Source: Massilia rhizosphaerae
Lineage (GTDB): Bacteria > Pseudomonadota > Gammaproteobacteria > Burkholderiales > Burkholderiaceae_D
DNA: 64,000 bases
Reading direction: 5' to 3'
Assembly: GCF_016093545.1 (NCBI RefSeq)
Contig: NZ_JADKYX010000029.1
Coordinates: 1 to 64,000, forward strand
Shown here: positions 25,537 to 34,361 of the stretch, piece by piece
Layout of the letters: each line of letters begins with the position of its first letter
Numbering within the stretch: position 1 is the first letter of the stretch
Made by a program: the position numbers and the translations under genes
Notes under the pieces: generated by a model
Databases searched by the model: none
What the model saw: only the letters and a program-made list of their open reading frames with translations
What the model was told of the DNA's origin: nothing

Positions 25537-25602
25537 TTGGTCGGTCCAGTTTTCACAATCGGCCATGCAAATCGCTTGATTGTTGATATTTGGTCAGACC
25601 AA
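25537..25602 (-). promoter_or_regulatory. Paired FadR/GntR-like operator sites upstream of pel
   Basis: A perfect 13-bp palindrome TTGGTC-A-GACCAA lies at 25590-25602 and an imperfect copy TTGGTC-G-GTCCAG at 25537-25549; left edges are 53 bp apart, about five helical turns. TGGTNNNACCA is the classic half-site layout of FadR-subfamily GntR regulators, several of which control sugar-acid and uronate genes. Both lie upstream of the pectate lyase start. No such regulator gene is in the window. Confidence 0.5.
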
Positions 25603-25731
25603 TTCAACCGATGCAGTATGACCGCGGTCGCGCCAGGCGGCAATTGATATATCAGCTACCCGAGATGGGTATATGGCGCTCCCCCGAATGCCACGTCACC
25701 GCCGGCCGCCGGTGCCGCGACAGGAAAAACG

Positions 25732-27294
25732 TCATTTCGCCGAAGCCGTAGGCCAGCTCGTGGTCGTCGCGGCCGGCGCGAACAGCGAGAAATCCGGCAG
25801 CTTGCCGCGCGCTTCCAGGTCGGCCGCGTCGCCGATGCGCTGGATGGTCGCCCCGGTGCCGTCGAACGCGGGCCAGGCCGGCAATCCCTTGCCGTTCGGG
25901 CTACCCGTGCGCGCGAAAGCGGCCCAGGTATCGGCCAGGCGGTTCGCCAACTGGCGGTCGTACGCGGACCAGGGCCGGGGATCCTGGCCGAGATGGTCGA
26001 ACACGTACTGGATCTCCGCGCCATGGCCCGCCCCGCAGCCGTAGCCGCATGGCGTCACGGGTTCCGTCGGCCGGTGCGCGAAATAATAGACGTAGGGCTT
26101 GTCCTGGCCGTACTTCGCCTGCAGCGCCGCCCAGTGCGTCATGCGCCAGCCCCACCAGTCGTTCGTGAGGCGGTCGATGGAGGCCTTGGCCTGGGCATCC
26201 GTCGCGCCCGGATACGCGGCCAGCAGCGCGGCCGACGGCGCATGGCCCAGCAGCTTGGCGACGAGCGCGCGGTGGTTGGCGGCCGTGAACTTGTCCGTGC
26301 CGAGGATTTCCGGCGCCAGGTCCTTGCCCTCTTCCGCGTTCCAGCCGGCGAGCAGCGGCACGTCGTTCTGGCGGTGGTTGCGATACAGCGTCGTCAGGTC
26401 TTCGCGCAGCACGTGGCCGTCGACGATCGGGTGCGGCTCCCACGCCGCTTTTTGCAGCGCGGCGACGGACAGCGCACGCAAGTCCGCCAGGTGCGCCGCG
26501 CCGACGGACTTGGCGAACGCCATGCCGTCGCGCTCCGCAGCCTTGCGGTCGAACAAGGCGTTTTCGCCTGGGTCCATCGGCATGCCGTCGTTGCCGCTTT
26601 CCGAGATCGCCCGCTGGAACAAACCCTTCGCCTGCGGCGACGCGACGAGCATCGCGACGGATTCGCCGCCCGCCGATTCGCCCATGATCGTGACTCTTCC
26701 GGGGTCGCCGCCGAATGCCGCGATATTCTCCTTCACCCAGCGCAGCGCCGCGATCTGGTCTTCGATGCCCTGGTTACCCGACGCCTTGTCCGGCGACTCC
26801 GCCGTCAGCTCCGGATGGGCAAAGAAGCCGAAGATGCCGAGGCGGTAATTGATCGTGACGACGATGACGCCGCGCCGCGCCAGCGTGCCGCCGTCGAACA
26901 TGGGCACGGCCGCCGTGCCGCCGTAGAAACCGCCGCCGTGGATCCACACGATGACGGGCAGCTTCTGCGCCTGCTCGGGCGTCCAGACGTTGAGATAGAG
27001 GCAGTCTTCGCTCTTGGGATTCGTCACCCACGGCGCGGTCTGGGCACAGGCGGGCGCATACGCGCGCGCCTGCTTGACGCCGTGCCACGGCACCACCGGC
27101 TGCGGCGCACGCCAGCGCAGCTTGCCGACCGGGGGCGCGGCGAACGGCACGCCGAGATAGGTGTTCACGTGGTCGGCGACCGTGCCGACGATCTGTCCTC
27201 CCGTCACTTTTACCGGTGCTGGCGCCGGTGCGGCCTGGGCCATGCAGGCCTGCAGGCATCCGGCGACGAGGGCCATGGCCCGCGTGCTTCTCAT
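25732..27294 (-). CDS. Secreted type B carboxylesterase
   Basis: A 520-aa alpha/beta hydrolase of the carboxylesterase/para-nitrobenzyl esterase family. It has a signal peptide (MRSTRAMALVAGCLQACMAQA), the family entry GTVADHVNTYLGVPFAAPPVG, SEDCLYLNVWTP, the oxyanion hole HGGGFYGG, and the nucleophile in GESAGGESVAM near residue 206. The HEYLH-like C-terminal His region is represented by GYGCGAGHGAEIQYVF. GGAGAC precedes the start. It is divergent from the hydrolase at 27518 and shares its regulatory region. Confidence 0.9.
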   Translation of the reverse strand: MRSTRAMALVAGCLQACMAQAAPAPAPVKVTGGQIVGTVADHVNTYLGVPFAAPPVGKLRWRAPQPVVPWHGVKQARAYAPACAQTAPWVTNPKSEDCLYLNVWTPEQAQKLPVIVWIHGGGFYGGTAAVPMFDGGTLARRGVIVVTINYRLGIFGFFAHPELTAESPDKASGNQGIEDQIAALRWVKENIAAFGGDPGRVTIMGESAGGESVAMLVASPQAKGLFQRAISESGNDGMPMDPGENALFDRKAAERDGMAFAKSVGAAHLADLRALSVAALQKAAWEPHPIVDGHVLREDLTTLYRNHRQNDVPLLAGWNAEEGKDLAPEILGTDKFTAANHRALVAKLLGHAPSAALLAAYPGATDAQAKASIDRLTNDWWGWRMTHWAALQAKYGQDKPYVYYFAHRPTEPVTPCGYGCGAGHGAEIQYVFDHLGQDPRPWSAYDRQLANRLADTWAAFARTGSPNGKGLPAWPAFDGTGATIQRIGDAADLEARGKLPDFSLFAPAATTTSWPTASAK

Positions 27295-27316
27295 GATGTC
27301 TCCTCCGTTATTGGTT

Positions 27317-27328
27317 GATAGCGCTAAC
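27317..27328. promoter_or_regulatory. LacI-type operator-like site
   Basis: GATAGCGCTAAC holds the central palindrome TAGCGCTA (27319-27326), the usual core of LacI-family operators. It lies 23 bp upstream of the carboxylesterase start, where a bound repressor would block transcription. The flanks are only partly symmetrical. Confidence 0.4.
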
Positions 27329-27395
27329 CGCCGATATCGATTTTACCGATCTGTTTCTTGCTTTTGGGACAAACAATCCCATGCGCGAAAAATAA

Positions 27396-27474
27396 TTATC
27401 GAAGTAATGGTTTTTGTGCTTGCATGCCGCCGCGGCCTCAGATAAAGTTATCGACATAATGATTATTGCGATAA
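27396..27474. promoter_or_regulatory. Repeated AT-rich operator-like motifs between divergent hydrolases
   Basis: TTATCGAAGTAATG (27396-27409) and TTATCGACATAATG (27448-27461) are direct repeats (12 of 14 identical) with left edges 52 bp apart, about five helical turns; CGATAA (27469-27474) adds an inverted half-site. They lie in the 223-bp AT-rich gap between the divergent esterase and hydrolase genes, so they could serve a regulator of either. Confidence 0.4.
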
Positions 27475-27517
27475 GCAATTTGCAGCAGCCGACCACTTGA
27501 CCATACCGGAGGAACCC

Positions 27518-28528
27518 ATGAACCAGCCCATCACCGTCACCCTCACCCAGCAGCTTCGCAACGTCGCCGGCGCCGCCGTCCTTGCCTTCGCGGCGTCGGG
27601 CGCCGCGCACGCGGTCGCCCCGGCCCCGGCCGCGCTCCCGTCCATCAAGCAGATCGATGCCGGCGTGCTGAACGTCGGTTACGTCGACGCGGGCCCGGCC
27701 AACGGCCCCGCCGTGATCCTGCTGCACGGCTGGCCCTACGACATCCACAGCTACGACGACGTGGTGCCCCGGCTGACGAAGGCCGGCTACCGCGTCATCG
27801 TCCCCTATCTGCGCGGCTACGGCACCACGCGCTTCCTCGACCCGAATGCCGTGCGCAACGGCGAACCGGCCGCGCTGGCGCAGGACGTCGTCGACCTGAT
27901 GGATGCGTTAAAAATCGACAAGGCGATCCTGGCCGGCTACGACTGGGGCGCGCGCAGCGCCGACATCGTGGCCGCGCTGTGGCCCGAACGCGTCAAGGGT
28001 CTCGTCTCCGTCAGCGGCTACCTGATCGGCAGCCAGGAGAGCGGCAAGCAGCCGCTGCCGCCGAGCGCGGAGCTGCAATGGTGGTATCAGTTCTATTTCG
28101 CCACGGACCGCGGCGCCGCGGGCTACGCCAGGAACCGCCACGATTTCGCCAAGCTGATCTGGAAAACGGCATCGCCGCAATGGCATTTCGACGACCGCAC
28201 GTTCGACCGCAGCGCCGCCGCCCTGGAGAACCCGGACCACGCCGCCATCACCATCTTCAACTATCGCTGGCGGCTCGGCCTCGTCAAGGGTGAGGCGAAG
28301 TACGATCCGTTGGAAGCCCGCCTGGCGGAATTTCCGGCAATCACCGTGCCGACGATCACGCTGGAAGGCGACGCCAACGGCGCGCCGCATCCGCAGCCGG
28401 CCGCATACGCCAAGCGTTTCACCGGAAAATACAAGCACGAACTCATCAAGGGCGGCGTAGGCCACAATCTGCCGCAGGAAGCGCCGCGCGCCTTCGCCGA
28501 TGCCGTCATCGCCGTCGACCACCTTTGA
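27518..28528 (+). CDS. Exported alpha/beta hydrolase, epoxide-hydrolase type
   Basis: A 336-aa alpha/beta hydrolase with a long signal region (hydrophobic AAVLAFAASGAAHA). The oxyanion segment is LLHGWPYD and the nucleophile elbow is AGYDWGA with Asp142, the arrangement of epoxide hydrolases and haloalkane dehalogenases, not of serine esterases. The catalytic His is in GGVGHNLPQEAP near the C-terminus. AGGAGG-like GGAGGAA precedes ATG 27518. It is divergent from a secreted carboxylesterase and followed by a strong hairpin. The natural substrate is unknown. Confidence 0.87.
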   Translation: MNQPITVTLTQQLRNVAGAAVLAFAASGAAHAVAPAPAALPSIKQIDAGVLNVGYVDAGPANGPAVILLHGWPYDIHSYDDVVPRLTKAGYRVIVPYLRGYGTTRFLDPNAVRNGEPAALAQDVVDLMDALKIDKAILAGYDWGARSADIVAALWPERVKGLVSVSGYLIGSQESGKQPLPPSAELQWWYQFYFATDRGAAGYARNRHDFAKLIWKTASPQWHFDDRTFDRSAAALENPDHAAITIFNYRWRLGLVKGEAKYDPLEARLAEFPAITVPTITLEGDANGAPHPQPAAYAKRFTGKYKHELIKGGVGHNLPQEAPRAFADAVIAVDHL

Positions 28529-28548
28529 TCCGCGCCGGCGCCCGGATG

Positions 28549-28581
28549 CGACGACGCCACCGGCTGGCGGTGGCGTCGTCG
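28549..28581 (+). terminator. Strong 14-bp hairpin after the hydrolase
   Basis: CGACGACGCCACCG (28549-28562) and its exact complement (28568-28581) flank a 5-nt loop. No T-run follows, so termination may need Rho or work only partly. It contains the CGCCACC/GGTGGCG core also seen in hairpins at 56096 and 59156. Confidence 0.6.
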
Positions 28582-28600
28582 GTTGCCGCGGGCATCGCGC

Positions 28601-28678
28601 TCAGTGGAAGAACAGGTACAGGATGACCAGTACGATGGCCGGCACGCCCAAGATCCAGGCCAGGAAATATTTGCCCAT
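28601..28678 (-). CDS. Membrane miniprotein, 25 aa
   Basis: A 25-codon gene encoding MGKYFLAWILGVPAIVLVIL plus YLFFH: a single hydrophobic helix with a Gly-Val-Pro kink and a charged first residue. AGGAGA sits at the right distance upstream on the minus strand, which is strong for such a short frame. It lies between the hydrolase hairpin and the helicase gene. I do not recognise a named family. Small hydrophobic proteins like this often bind larger membrane complexes, but no partner is evident. Confidence 0.7.
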   Translation of the reverse strand: MGKYFLAWILGVPAIVLVILYLFFH

Positions 28679-28749
28679 GATCTTTCTCCTTTCGTCAGCG
28701 AATTGATCGTGGGTTCAGGATGCCGGTGGCGGACACGGGCGTCCGTACG

Positions 28750-31700
28750 TTAGTGCACGGTGCGCGCGAACAGCACCTGCAGGTCGTCCGCCCCGATGGC
28801 GGCCGCCGCCCCGCCTTCCGCATCCAGCACGGCATTGGCCAGCTCGCCCTTGCGGCGCTGCATCTCCTGGATTTTTTCTTCCAGCGTCCCCTGCGCGATC
28901 AGCTTGTAGACGAACACGGGCTGGTCCTGGCCGATGCGCCAGGCGCGGTCGGTCGCCTGGTTTTCGCTGGCCGGGTTCCACCAGGGGTCGTAGTGGATGA
29001 CGGTATCGGCCGCCGTCAGGTTCAGGCCGACGCCGCCCGCCTTCAGGCTGATCAGGAACACGCTTACCTCGCCCCGCTGGAACCTTGCCACCACGGCGGC
29101 GCGGTCGATCGTGTCGCCCGTCAGCAGCGCGTAGTCGATGTGTCGTGCGCGCAGCGCCTCTTCGATCAACGCCAGCATGCTGGTGAATTGCGAAAACACG
29201 AGCACGCTGCGGCCTTCGCTCAACAAGGTGTCCAGCAATTCCAGCAACGCGTCCAGCTTGGCCGAGCCGGCCGTCGCGGCGGCGTCCAGCAGGCGCGGAT
29301 CGCAGCAGACCTGACGCAGTTTCAGCAAGGCGTCGAGGATGATGATGTGGCTCCGCGCCAGGCCCTTGCTGTCGATCGCGTCGCGGACCTTCTTGTCCAT
29401 CGCCACCCGCACGGTCTCGTACAGGTCGCGCTGGGCGCCGTCGAGTTCGATGGGCAGAACGATCTCCGTCTTCGGCGGCAGCTCGGTGGCGACCTTGTCC
29501 TTGGTCCGGCGCAGCATGAACGGTTTCACGCGCCGCGCCAGCAAGTCCTGGCGCAGGACATCGCCCTGCAGTTCGATCGGCTTGCGGAACACGGCGTTGA
29601 ACTGCTTCTCCTCGCCCAGCAGGCCCGGCATCAGGAAATGGAACTGCGACCACAATTCGCCGAGATGGTTCTGCACCGGCGTGCCCGTCAGGCACAGGCG
29701 GTGGCGGGCGTCGAGCAGGCGCACCGTCTGCGCCGCCTTCGAGCGGCTGTTCTTGACGTACTGCGCTTCGTCCAGGATCAGCAGGTGATAGCGGTGCTTG
29801 CGCAGGGCCGGCTCGTCGCGCGCCAGCAAGGGATAGGTCGTCAGCACGAGGTCGGCGTCGCCGATCCGGTCGAACAATGCTTTCCGGTCCTTGCCGTGCA
29901 GCAGCAGGACGCGCAAGCCGGGCGCGAAGCGCGCCGCTTCCGCCTGCCAGTTGCTCATCAGGCTGGTGGGCGCCACGACGAGCGCCGGCGCGTCCAGGCG
30001 GCCCGCCTCCTGTTCGGCGAGGATGTGGGCGAGCGTCTGGACCGTCTTGCCGAGCCCCATGTCGTCGGCGAGGATGCCGCCGAAGCCGTATTCGCGCAGG
30101 AATTGCATCCAGTCCAGGCCCGTGCGCTGGTAGGGGCGCAGTTGCGCCCGCAGACCGTCCGGCACCGCGACGGGGCGGATGCCGGCGAAATCGTGCAGCT
30201 TGCGGCCCAGCTCGCGCAGGCGGTCGCCGCCCAGCCAACGCAGCCGTGCCGCCCGTTCCAGTTCCGCCAGGCGCGCGGCGTCCAGTGCCGGCAGGTGGAT
30301 CTTCGCGCCGATGCGCTCGCTGAAATACAGTTCGCCCACCGTCGCGAGGATGGGTTTCACGCGGCCCCACGGCAGCGCCACGCGCATCGAGCGGGACAGG
30401 TCCACCAGCAGCTCGGCGTCGTCCGCGCGGCCGGCCAGGGCCGCGGCATCGAAATCGCGCGGCGCCGCGCGGATCATTTCCAGCAGCAGCGGCAACAGCG
30501 GATAGCGCTCGCCGGCCACGACGATGCCCAGCTCCAGGTCGAACCAGCCGTTGCCGTCGGACTCGCCTTCGTCGAGGTCGGCATACCACGCCTCCACTTC
30601 CGCCAGGTCGTAGCGGAAGTCGCCGTCGACCTCGACCAGCCAGCCGGCCTCGCGCAGGCGCGGCAGGGCATCGCGCACGAAGGCGAGCCATGCGGACTCG
30701 TCCGGCAATGCCAGCGCGCCCCGCCACTCTTCGGGCAAGGCATCGTCCGGCAACGGCGCAAAGCCCAGCGCGGCCAGGCGCGCGGCGGCGGCGGCTTCGG
30801 CCGCCTGGTCGCGCACGATCACGTCGACGCCCTCCGCGTGCGTGTTGCGCAGCACGGGTTCGTCGACGCCTTCCGTCGAGAGGCCGTCGTACTCGAACGT
30901 CAGGACGGCGACGTCGTGCCAGACCCAGTCGCGCCGCACCGGTATCTGCCGGCTGTCCAGCAGCAGGCACGGCACGGGCACGACGTCGCGCCGCTCGCGC
31001 ACGTGCAGCGTGGCCGGCGGGGGGATGAAGCCGTCCAGTCCCAGTTCCGCCACGCGGCCCGCGACGCCGTTGCGCTGTTCTCCCCGCAGCGTCGGCGCCT
31101 GCGCGACCAGGTCGAGCACGGCCGCCGGCGGCATGGCGGCGAATTGCGCCGGCAGCGCCACCGCGCCCACCGTCAGGCCGTCCAGGTAGTAGATGGGGTC
31201 GGTCGGATACGTGTGCTCGAACGAAACGCCGTCGTCCACGCGCCAGCCCAGCGTCACGGCGTCGCGGCCGGCGCCGTCCTCGATCCAGGCCGGCGTCATG
31301 TGGCGGGTCGGCCCCGGCAGCACCCGTTCCAGGTGGCCGTACTTGGCGGCCTTCAGCGAGTCCGCCCGCCACAACCATCCCTCGGCGCTCAGCCTGGACA
31401 GCAGCGCGGCGCCGAATACGCCCGAGGGCGTCGACGTCATGTGGCTCAGCTTCATCGCGCCCAGCAGGCGCAGCGTGTCTTCGTGCTCGCGCGGCACGTA
31501 GGGCGGCCGGAACGTCAACAGGCGCAGCGGCTCGTTCTCGAGCACGGCCTCGGCGACGCTGCCGTCCGCGCGCAGGCGGACGATGTACGGATGCAGGCCC
31601 GGCACATTGCCCTTGCGTTCCGGGACGAGGACGTACGCAAGCTGGAGCGACGCATCGCGCACGGCCGCTTGCGCCGCCTGCAAGGTGTGCCTGAAGGCCG

Positions 31701-32022
31701 CCAGCCGCTGCAGCCAGCCCTCGACCGCGGCCGGCACGCCCGCCGTGCCGCGTTCCAGCTCGGTCAGCAGCACGGCCACGACGTGCTTGCAGTTGTAGGT
31801 CATGGGACAGCTGCAGTCGCCGCTGAACCGGACGCCGCGCTTGTCGGATTTCACGCGGATCGTCTGCCGGTAGCGGCTGGAACCGCTGCCCTCGACTGCG
31901 CCGCGGATCTTGTCGCCGTCGGCCTCGATCTCGACGACCCGCTCCTGGCGGGCATACGCCTCGCCGCGCGCAAAGGTGCCGGGGTCGAATTGCCGTTTGA
32001 TGTCGTCGCGCGTGAATTCCAT
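28750..32022 (-). CDS. SWIM-domain SNF2/HepA-type helicase
   Basis: A 1090-aa ATP-dependent DNA translocase. An N-terminal SWIM zinc finger is visible at about residues 67-80 (CSCPMTYNCKH), followed by a long central region without clear motifs, then the SNF2 ATPase: Walker A ADDMGLGKTVQT near residue 655, DEAQ near 748, and in the C-terminal lobe VLVFSQFTSML, LKAGGVGLNLTAADTV and the Arg finger region ATDRAWRIGQDQPV. These proteins remodel protein-DNA complexes, but the cellular role of the bacterial SWIM-SNF2 type is poorly defined. No nearby gene suggests a defence island; it appears to stand alone. Confidence 0.92.
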   Translation of the reverse strand: MEFTRDDIKRQFDPGTFARGEAYARQERVVEIEADGDKIRGAVEGSGSSRYRQTIRVKSDKRGVRFSGDCSCPMTYNCKHVVAVLLTELERGTAGVPAAVEGWLQRLAAFRHTLQAAQAAVRDASLQLAYVLVPERKGNVPGLHPYIVRLRADGSVAEAVLENEPLRLLTFRPPYVPREHEDTLRLLGAMKLSHMTSTPSGVFGAALLSRLSAEGWLWRADSLKAAKYGHLERVLPGPTRHMTPAWIEDGAGRDAVTLGWRVDDGVSFEHTYPTDPIYYLDGLTVGAVALPAQFAAMPPAAVLDLVAQAPTLRGEQRNGVAGRVAELGLDGFIPPPATLHVRERRDVVPVPCLLLDSRQIPVRRDWVWHDVAVLTFEYDGLSTEGVDEPVLRNTHAEGVDVIVRDQAAEAAAAARLAALGFAPLPDDALPEEWRGALALPDESAWLAFVRDALPRLREAGWLVEVDGDFRYDLAEVEAWYADLDEGESDGNGWFDLELGIVVAGERYPLLPLLLEMIRAAPRDFDAAALAGRADDAELLVDLSRSMRVALPWGRVKPILATVGELYFSERIGAKIHLPALDAARLAELERAARLRWLGGDRLRELGRKLHDFAGIRPVAVPDGLRAQLRPYQRTGLDWMQFLREYGFGGILADDMGLGKTVQTLAHILAEQEAGRLDAPALVVAPTSLMSNWQAEAARFAPGLRVLLLHGKDRKALFDRIGDADLVLTTYPLLARDEPALRKHRYHLLILDEAQYVKNSRSKAAQTVRLLDARHRLCLTGTPVQNHLGELWSQFHFLMPGLLGEEKQFNAVFRKPIELQGDVLRQDLLARRVKPFMLRRTKDKVATELPPKTEIVLPIELDGAQRDLYETVRVAMDKKVRDAIDSKGLARSHIIILDALLKLRQVCCDPRLLDAAATAGSAKLDALLELLDTLLSEGRSVLVFSQFTSMLALIEEALRARHIDYALLTGDTIDRAAVVARFQRGEVSVFLISLKAGGVGLNLTAADTVIHYDPWWNPASENQATDRAWRIGQDQPVFVYKLIAQGTLEEKIQEMQRRKGELANAVLDAEGGAAAAIGADDLQVLFARTVH

Positions 32023-32102
32023 GAGCCGATGAACGATGAACGAATCGAGGCGCCATTATCCACGATCGCCGCGCCGTGCCGCATGGGCGGCGTTGACGGA
32101 CG

Positions 32103-32618
32103 TCAGGCCGGCTGCGCCACCCGCGCCGCGCGCGCCATGCGCAGGATCGTCGTGACGTTGACGAGCGCAATGACGATCTCGAGCGCCGTGCCGCCGATCG
32201 AGCCGGCGATGATGTTATTCGCGATCCACAGGCAAGTCCCGCACAGCATCACGAGCCGCATGGGGACGCCGCGCAGCAGGAACAGCGCGAGCGTGCCGAC
32301 GCACGATGCGCCCAAGGGCAGCCAGTCGGTCGCGCGCGTGGCGAGCGACAGCCCGAGCACGAGATTCATGGCGACGACGCCGGCCGCCACCCAGCGCGAG
32401 CGCGTGTACAGGGCCAGCACGGAACGCAGCAGCGACATCGTCGAGCTGGCGACGGCCGTCGGGTTGCCGAGCAGGGCGAAGTGGACGATGTAGGCCAGGC
32501 ATTCGCCGGCCATGAACAGCTTGAAGCGGCGGTCGTCCTTTTGCGTGAACGAGGCGACGCCGAGGACGAACGCGATATAGCCGACGCATTGCGCCGGCGC
32601 GAACCAGTCGAGGGACAT
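32103..32618 (-). CDS. YgjV-family inner-membrane protein
   Basis: A 171-aa protein with about five or six hydrophobic helices, the pattern of the YgjV (Imp-YgjV) family: PAQCVGYIAFVLGVASF at the start, KDDRRFKLFMAGECLAYIVHF, a loop SSTMSLLRSVLALYTRSRW, and a final helix ending in TTILRMARAARV. The function of the family is unknown. It lies 80 bp upstream of the helicase gene on the same strand, and no signal peptide is separate from the first helix. Confidence 0.75.
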   Translation of the reverse strand: MSLDWFAPAQCVGYIAFVLGVASFTQKDDRRFKLFMAGECLAYIVHFALLGNPTAVASSTMSLLRSVLALYTRSRWVAAGVVAMNLVLGLSLATRATDWLPLGASCVGTLALFLLRGVPMRLVMLCGTCLWIANNIIAGSIGGTALEIVIALVNVTTILRMARAARVAQPA

Positions 32619-32736
32619 GGAGACAAACGGATGGGCGGAGGGAACCCGATATTATAAAGCAGCGTCCGCGCCGCTTCGTCTAGAATGACCGGGCAGTCCC
32701 GCCAACCGATGTCCGATGTTTTCAAAGGAGATTCCC

Positions 32737-33111
32737 ATGAAAGCCGTGAACCTTGGTATTGCCTGCCTGTCCGCCCTGCTCGCCGTCGCCGCCCACGCCG
32801 CCGCTCCGGCGCCCGTCAAGAAAGTCGACGGCATCCTCGTCGACGCCCGCGGCATGACGGTCTACACCTTCGACAAGGACGTGGCCGGCAGCGGCAAGAG
32901 CGCGTGCACGGGCCCGTGCGCGCAAAACTGGCCGGCCGTGAAGGCGGGCGACGCGCCCCTGGCCCCGCCCTATTCCGCCATCGTGCGCGAGGACGGCACG
33001 AAGCAGCTCGCCTATCAAGGCAAGCCGCTGTACACATTCGTCAAGGACAAGAAAGCGGGCGAGCGCACGGGCGACAAGAAGTTGAACGCCTGGCACGTCG
33101 TGACGGATTGA
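32737..33111 (+). CDS. Secreted repeat protein (COG4315 / Lipoprotein_15 type)
   Basis: A 124-aa exported protein with a signal peptide (MKAVNLGIACLSALLAVAAHA) and two copies of the family repeat: GMTVYTFDKDVAGSGKSACTGPCAQNWPAV and KPLYTFVKDKKAGERTGDK. The family is widespread in proteobacteria with no known biochemical activity; the Cys pair in CTGPC may form a disulfide. AAAGGAG precedes ATG 32737. It is convergent with the ABC binding-protein gene, 15 bp away. No lipobox is seen, so despite the family name it is probably soluble. Confidence 0.82.
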   Translation: MKAVNLGIACLSALLAVAAHAAAPAPVKKVDGILVDARGMTVYTFDKDVAGSGKSACTGPCAQNWPAVKAGDAPLAPPYSAIVREDGTKQLAYQGKPLYTFVKDKKAGERTGDKKLNAWHVVTD

Positions 33112-33126
33112 GCGGCCGGGTCGTAC

Positions 33127-34275
33127 TCAACGCGCGCCGTCGCGCACGACCCGCAGCTTGGTCAACTGGCCGCGGCGGTAGGTGTACAGCGTGAGCGCGG
33201 CGTCGCGCAGGTCGCCGTTCGCATCGAAGGCGATGGTGCCCGTGATGCCCTGGTACTTGATGCGCGCCAGCGCCGGCAGGAACGTCGCCGGATCGGACGA
33301 TCCGGCCGCGCGCATGGCGGCCGCGAACGTCATCGTCGCGTCGTAGGCGTACGGCGCGTACGTCTGGAACGCCATGCCGTAGCGCTTCCGGTAGCGCGCC
33401 GCGAAGGCCGCCATGCCCGCTTCGAGCGGCCCGTCGACGCCGCCCGCCACCACGCAGACGACCTTGTCGTCGCCGAGCGCGCTGCCCGCCAGCTGCGGCA
33501 GCTTTTCCGAACACACGCCGTCGCCCGACACGAACTTCGCGGCGATGCCCAGCGCCTGCATCTGCTTGAGCATGGGACCGGCGGTGGCGTCCATGCCGCC
33601 GTAGAAGATCACGTCCGGCCGGCGCGCGCGGATCTGCGTGAGGATGGCGCTGAAATCCGTCGCGCGGTCGTTGGTGAACTGGCGGCTGACGATCTCCGCG
33701 CCCCCGAGCCGCTTGACGTCCTTCGCGAACTGGTCGGCCAGGCCCTGGCCGAACGCGGTGCGGTCGTCGATGACGGCGATCTTTTTCGCCTTGAGCGTGT
33801 CGACCGCGTAATTCGCCAGCACGCGGCCCACGAGGTCGTCGTTGGCGACGACGCGGAACGACGTCTTGTAGCCCTGGTGCGTGTACAGCGGCGTCGTGGC
33901 GGCCGGCGAGATCTGCGGGATGCCGGCGCTGTCGTAGATCTTCGACGCGGGCACCGTCGTGCCGGAATTCAGGTGGCCGACGACGGCCACCACGCCACCG
34001 TCGACGAGTTTCTGCGCGACGGCCGTGCCGAGCTTCGGGTCGCTGCCGTCGTCCTCCGCCTGCAGCACCCACTTGACCTTCTTGCCGCCTATCGTCGCGC
34101 CCTGCGCGTTCAAGTCATCGATCGCCAAGCGGGCGCCGTTCTCGATGTCCTTGCCCTGGTGCGCGCTGGGGCCGGACAGCGGCGACGCGCTGCCGATCCT
34201 CACTTCCGACTGGGCGTGAGCGGCCGGGACAATGGCCAGGACGGCCGCGGCGGCGGCGATGAGGGTCGAACGCAT
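33127..34275 (-). CDS. Leu/Ile/Val-type ABC substrate-binding protein
   Basis: A 382-aa periplasmic binding protein of the LivJ/Leu-binding family (type I fold): signal peptide MRSTLIAAAAAVLAIVPAAHA, then VRIGSASPLSGPSAHQGKDIENGARLAIDDLN, VVGHLNSGTTVPASKIY, FRVVANDDLVGR and SGDGVCSEKLPQLAG. These proteins bind branched-chain amino acids or related small compounds for a high-affinity importer. No livHMGF genes are next to it, so it must use a transporter encoded elsewhere or act alone. AAGGAGC precedes the start. It is divergent from the CAP-domain gene. Confidence 0.9.
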   Translation of the reverse strand: MRSTLIAAAAAVLAIVPAAHAQSEVRIGSASPLSGPSAHQGKDIENGARLAIDDLNAQGATIGGKKVKWVLQAEDDGSDPKLGTAVAQKLVDGGVVAVVGHLNSGTTVPASKIYDSAGIPQISPAATTPLYTHQGYKTSFRVVANDDLVGRVLANYAVDTLKAKKIAVIDDRTAFGQGLADQFAKDVKRLGGAEIVSRQFTNDRATDFSAILTQIRARRPDVIFYGGMDATAGPMLKQMQALGIAAKFVSGDGVCSEKLPQLAGSALGDDKVVCVVAGGVDGPLEAGMAAFAARYRKRYGMAFQTYAPYAYDATMTFAAAMRAAGSSDPATFLPALARIKYQGITGTIAFDANGDLRDAALTLYTYRRGQLTKLRVVRDGAR

Positions 34276-34361
34276 GGGGGCTCCTTGGGCTTTACGCCGT
34301 AGCATACCATCCGGGGTGCCGCTGGAATTTCGCGCCGGCGTCCCCATGTAAGCGCGGTCCC

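Noticed and set aside
28720..32493. Long plus-strand frame opposite the helicase gene
   Set aside because: It is an antisense shadow of the SNF2 gene, without start signals or domain motifs.
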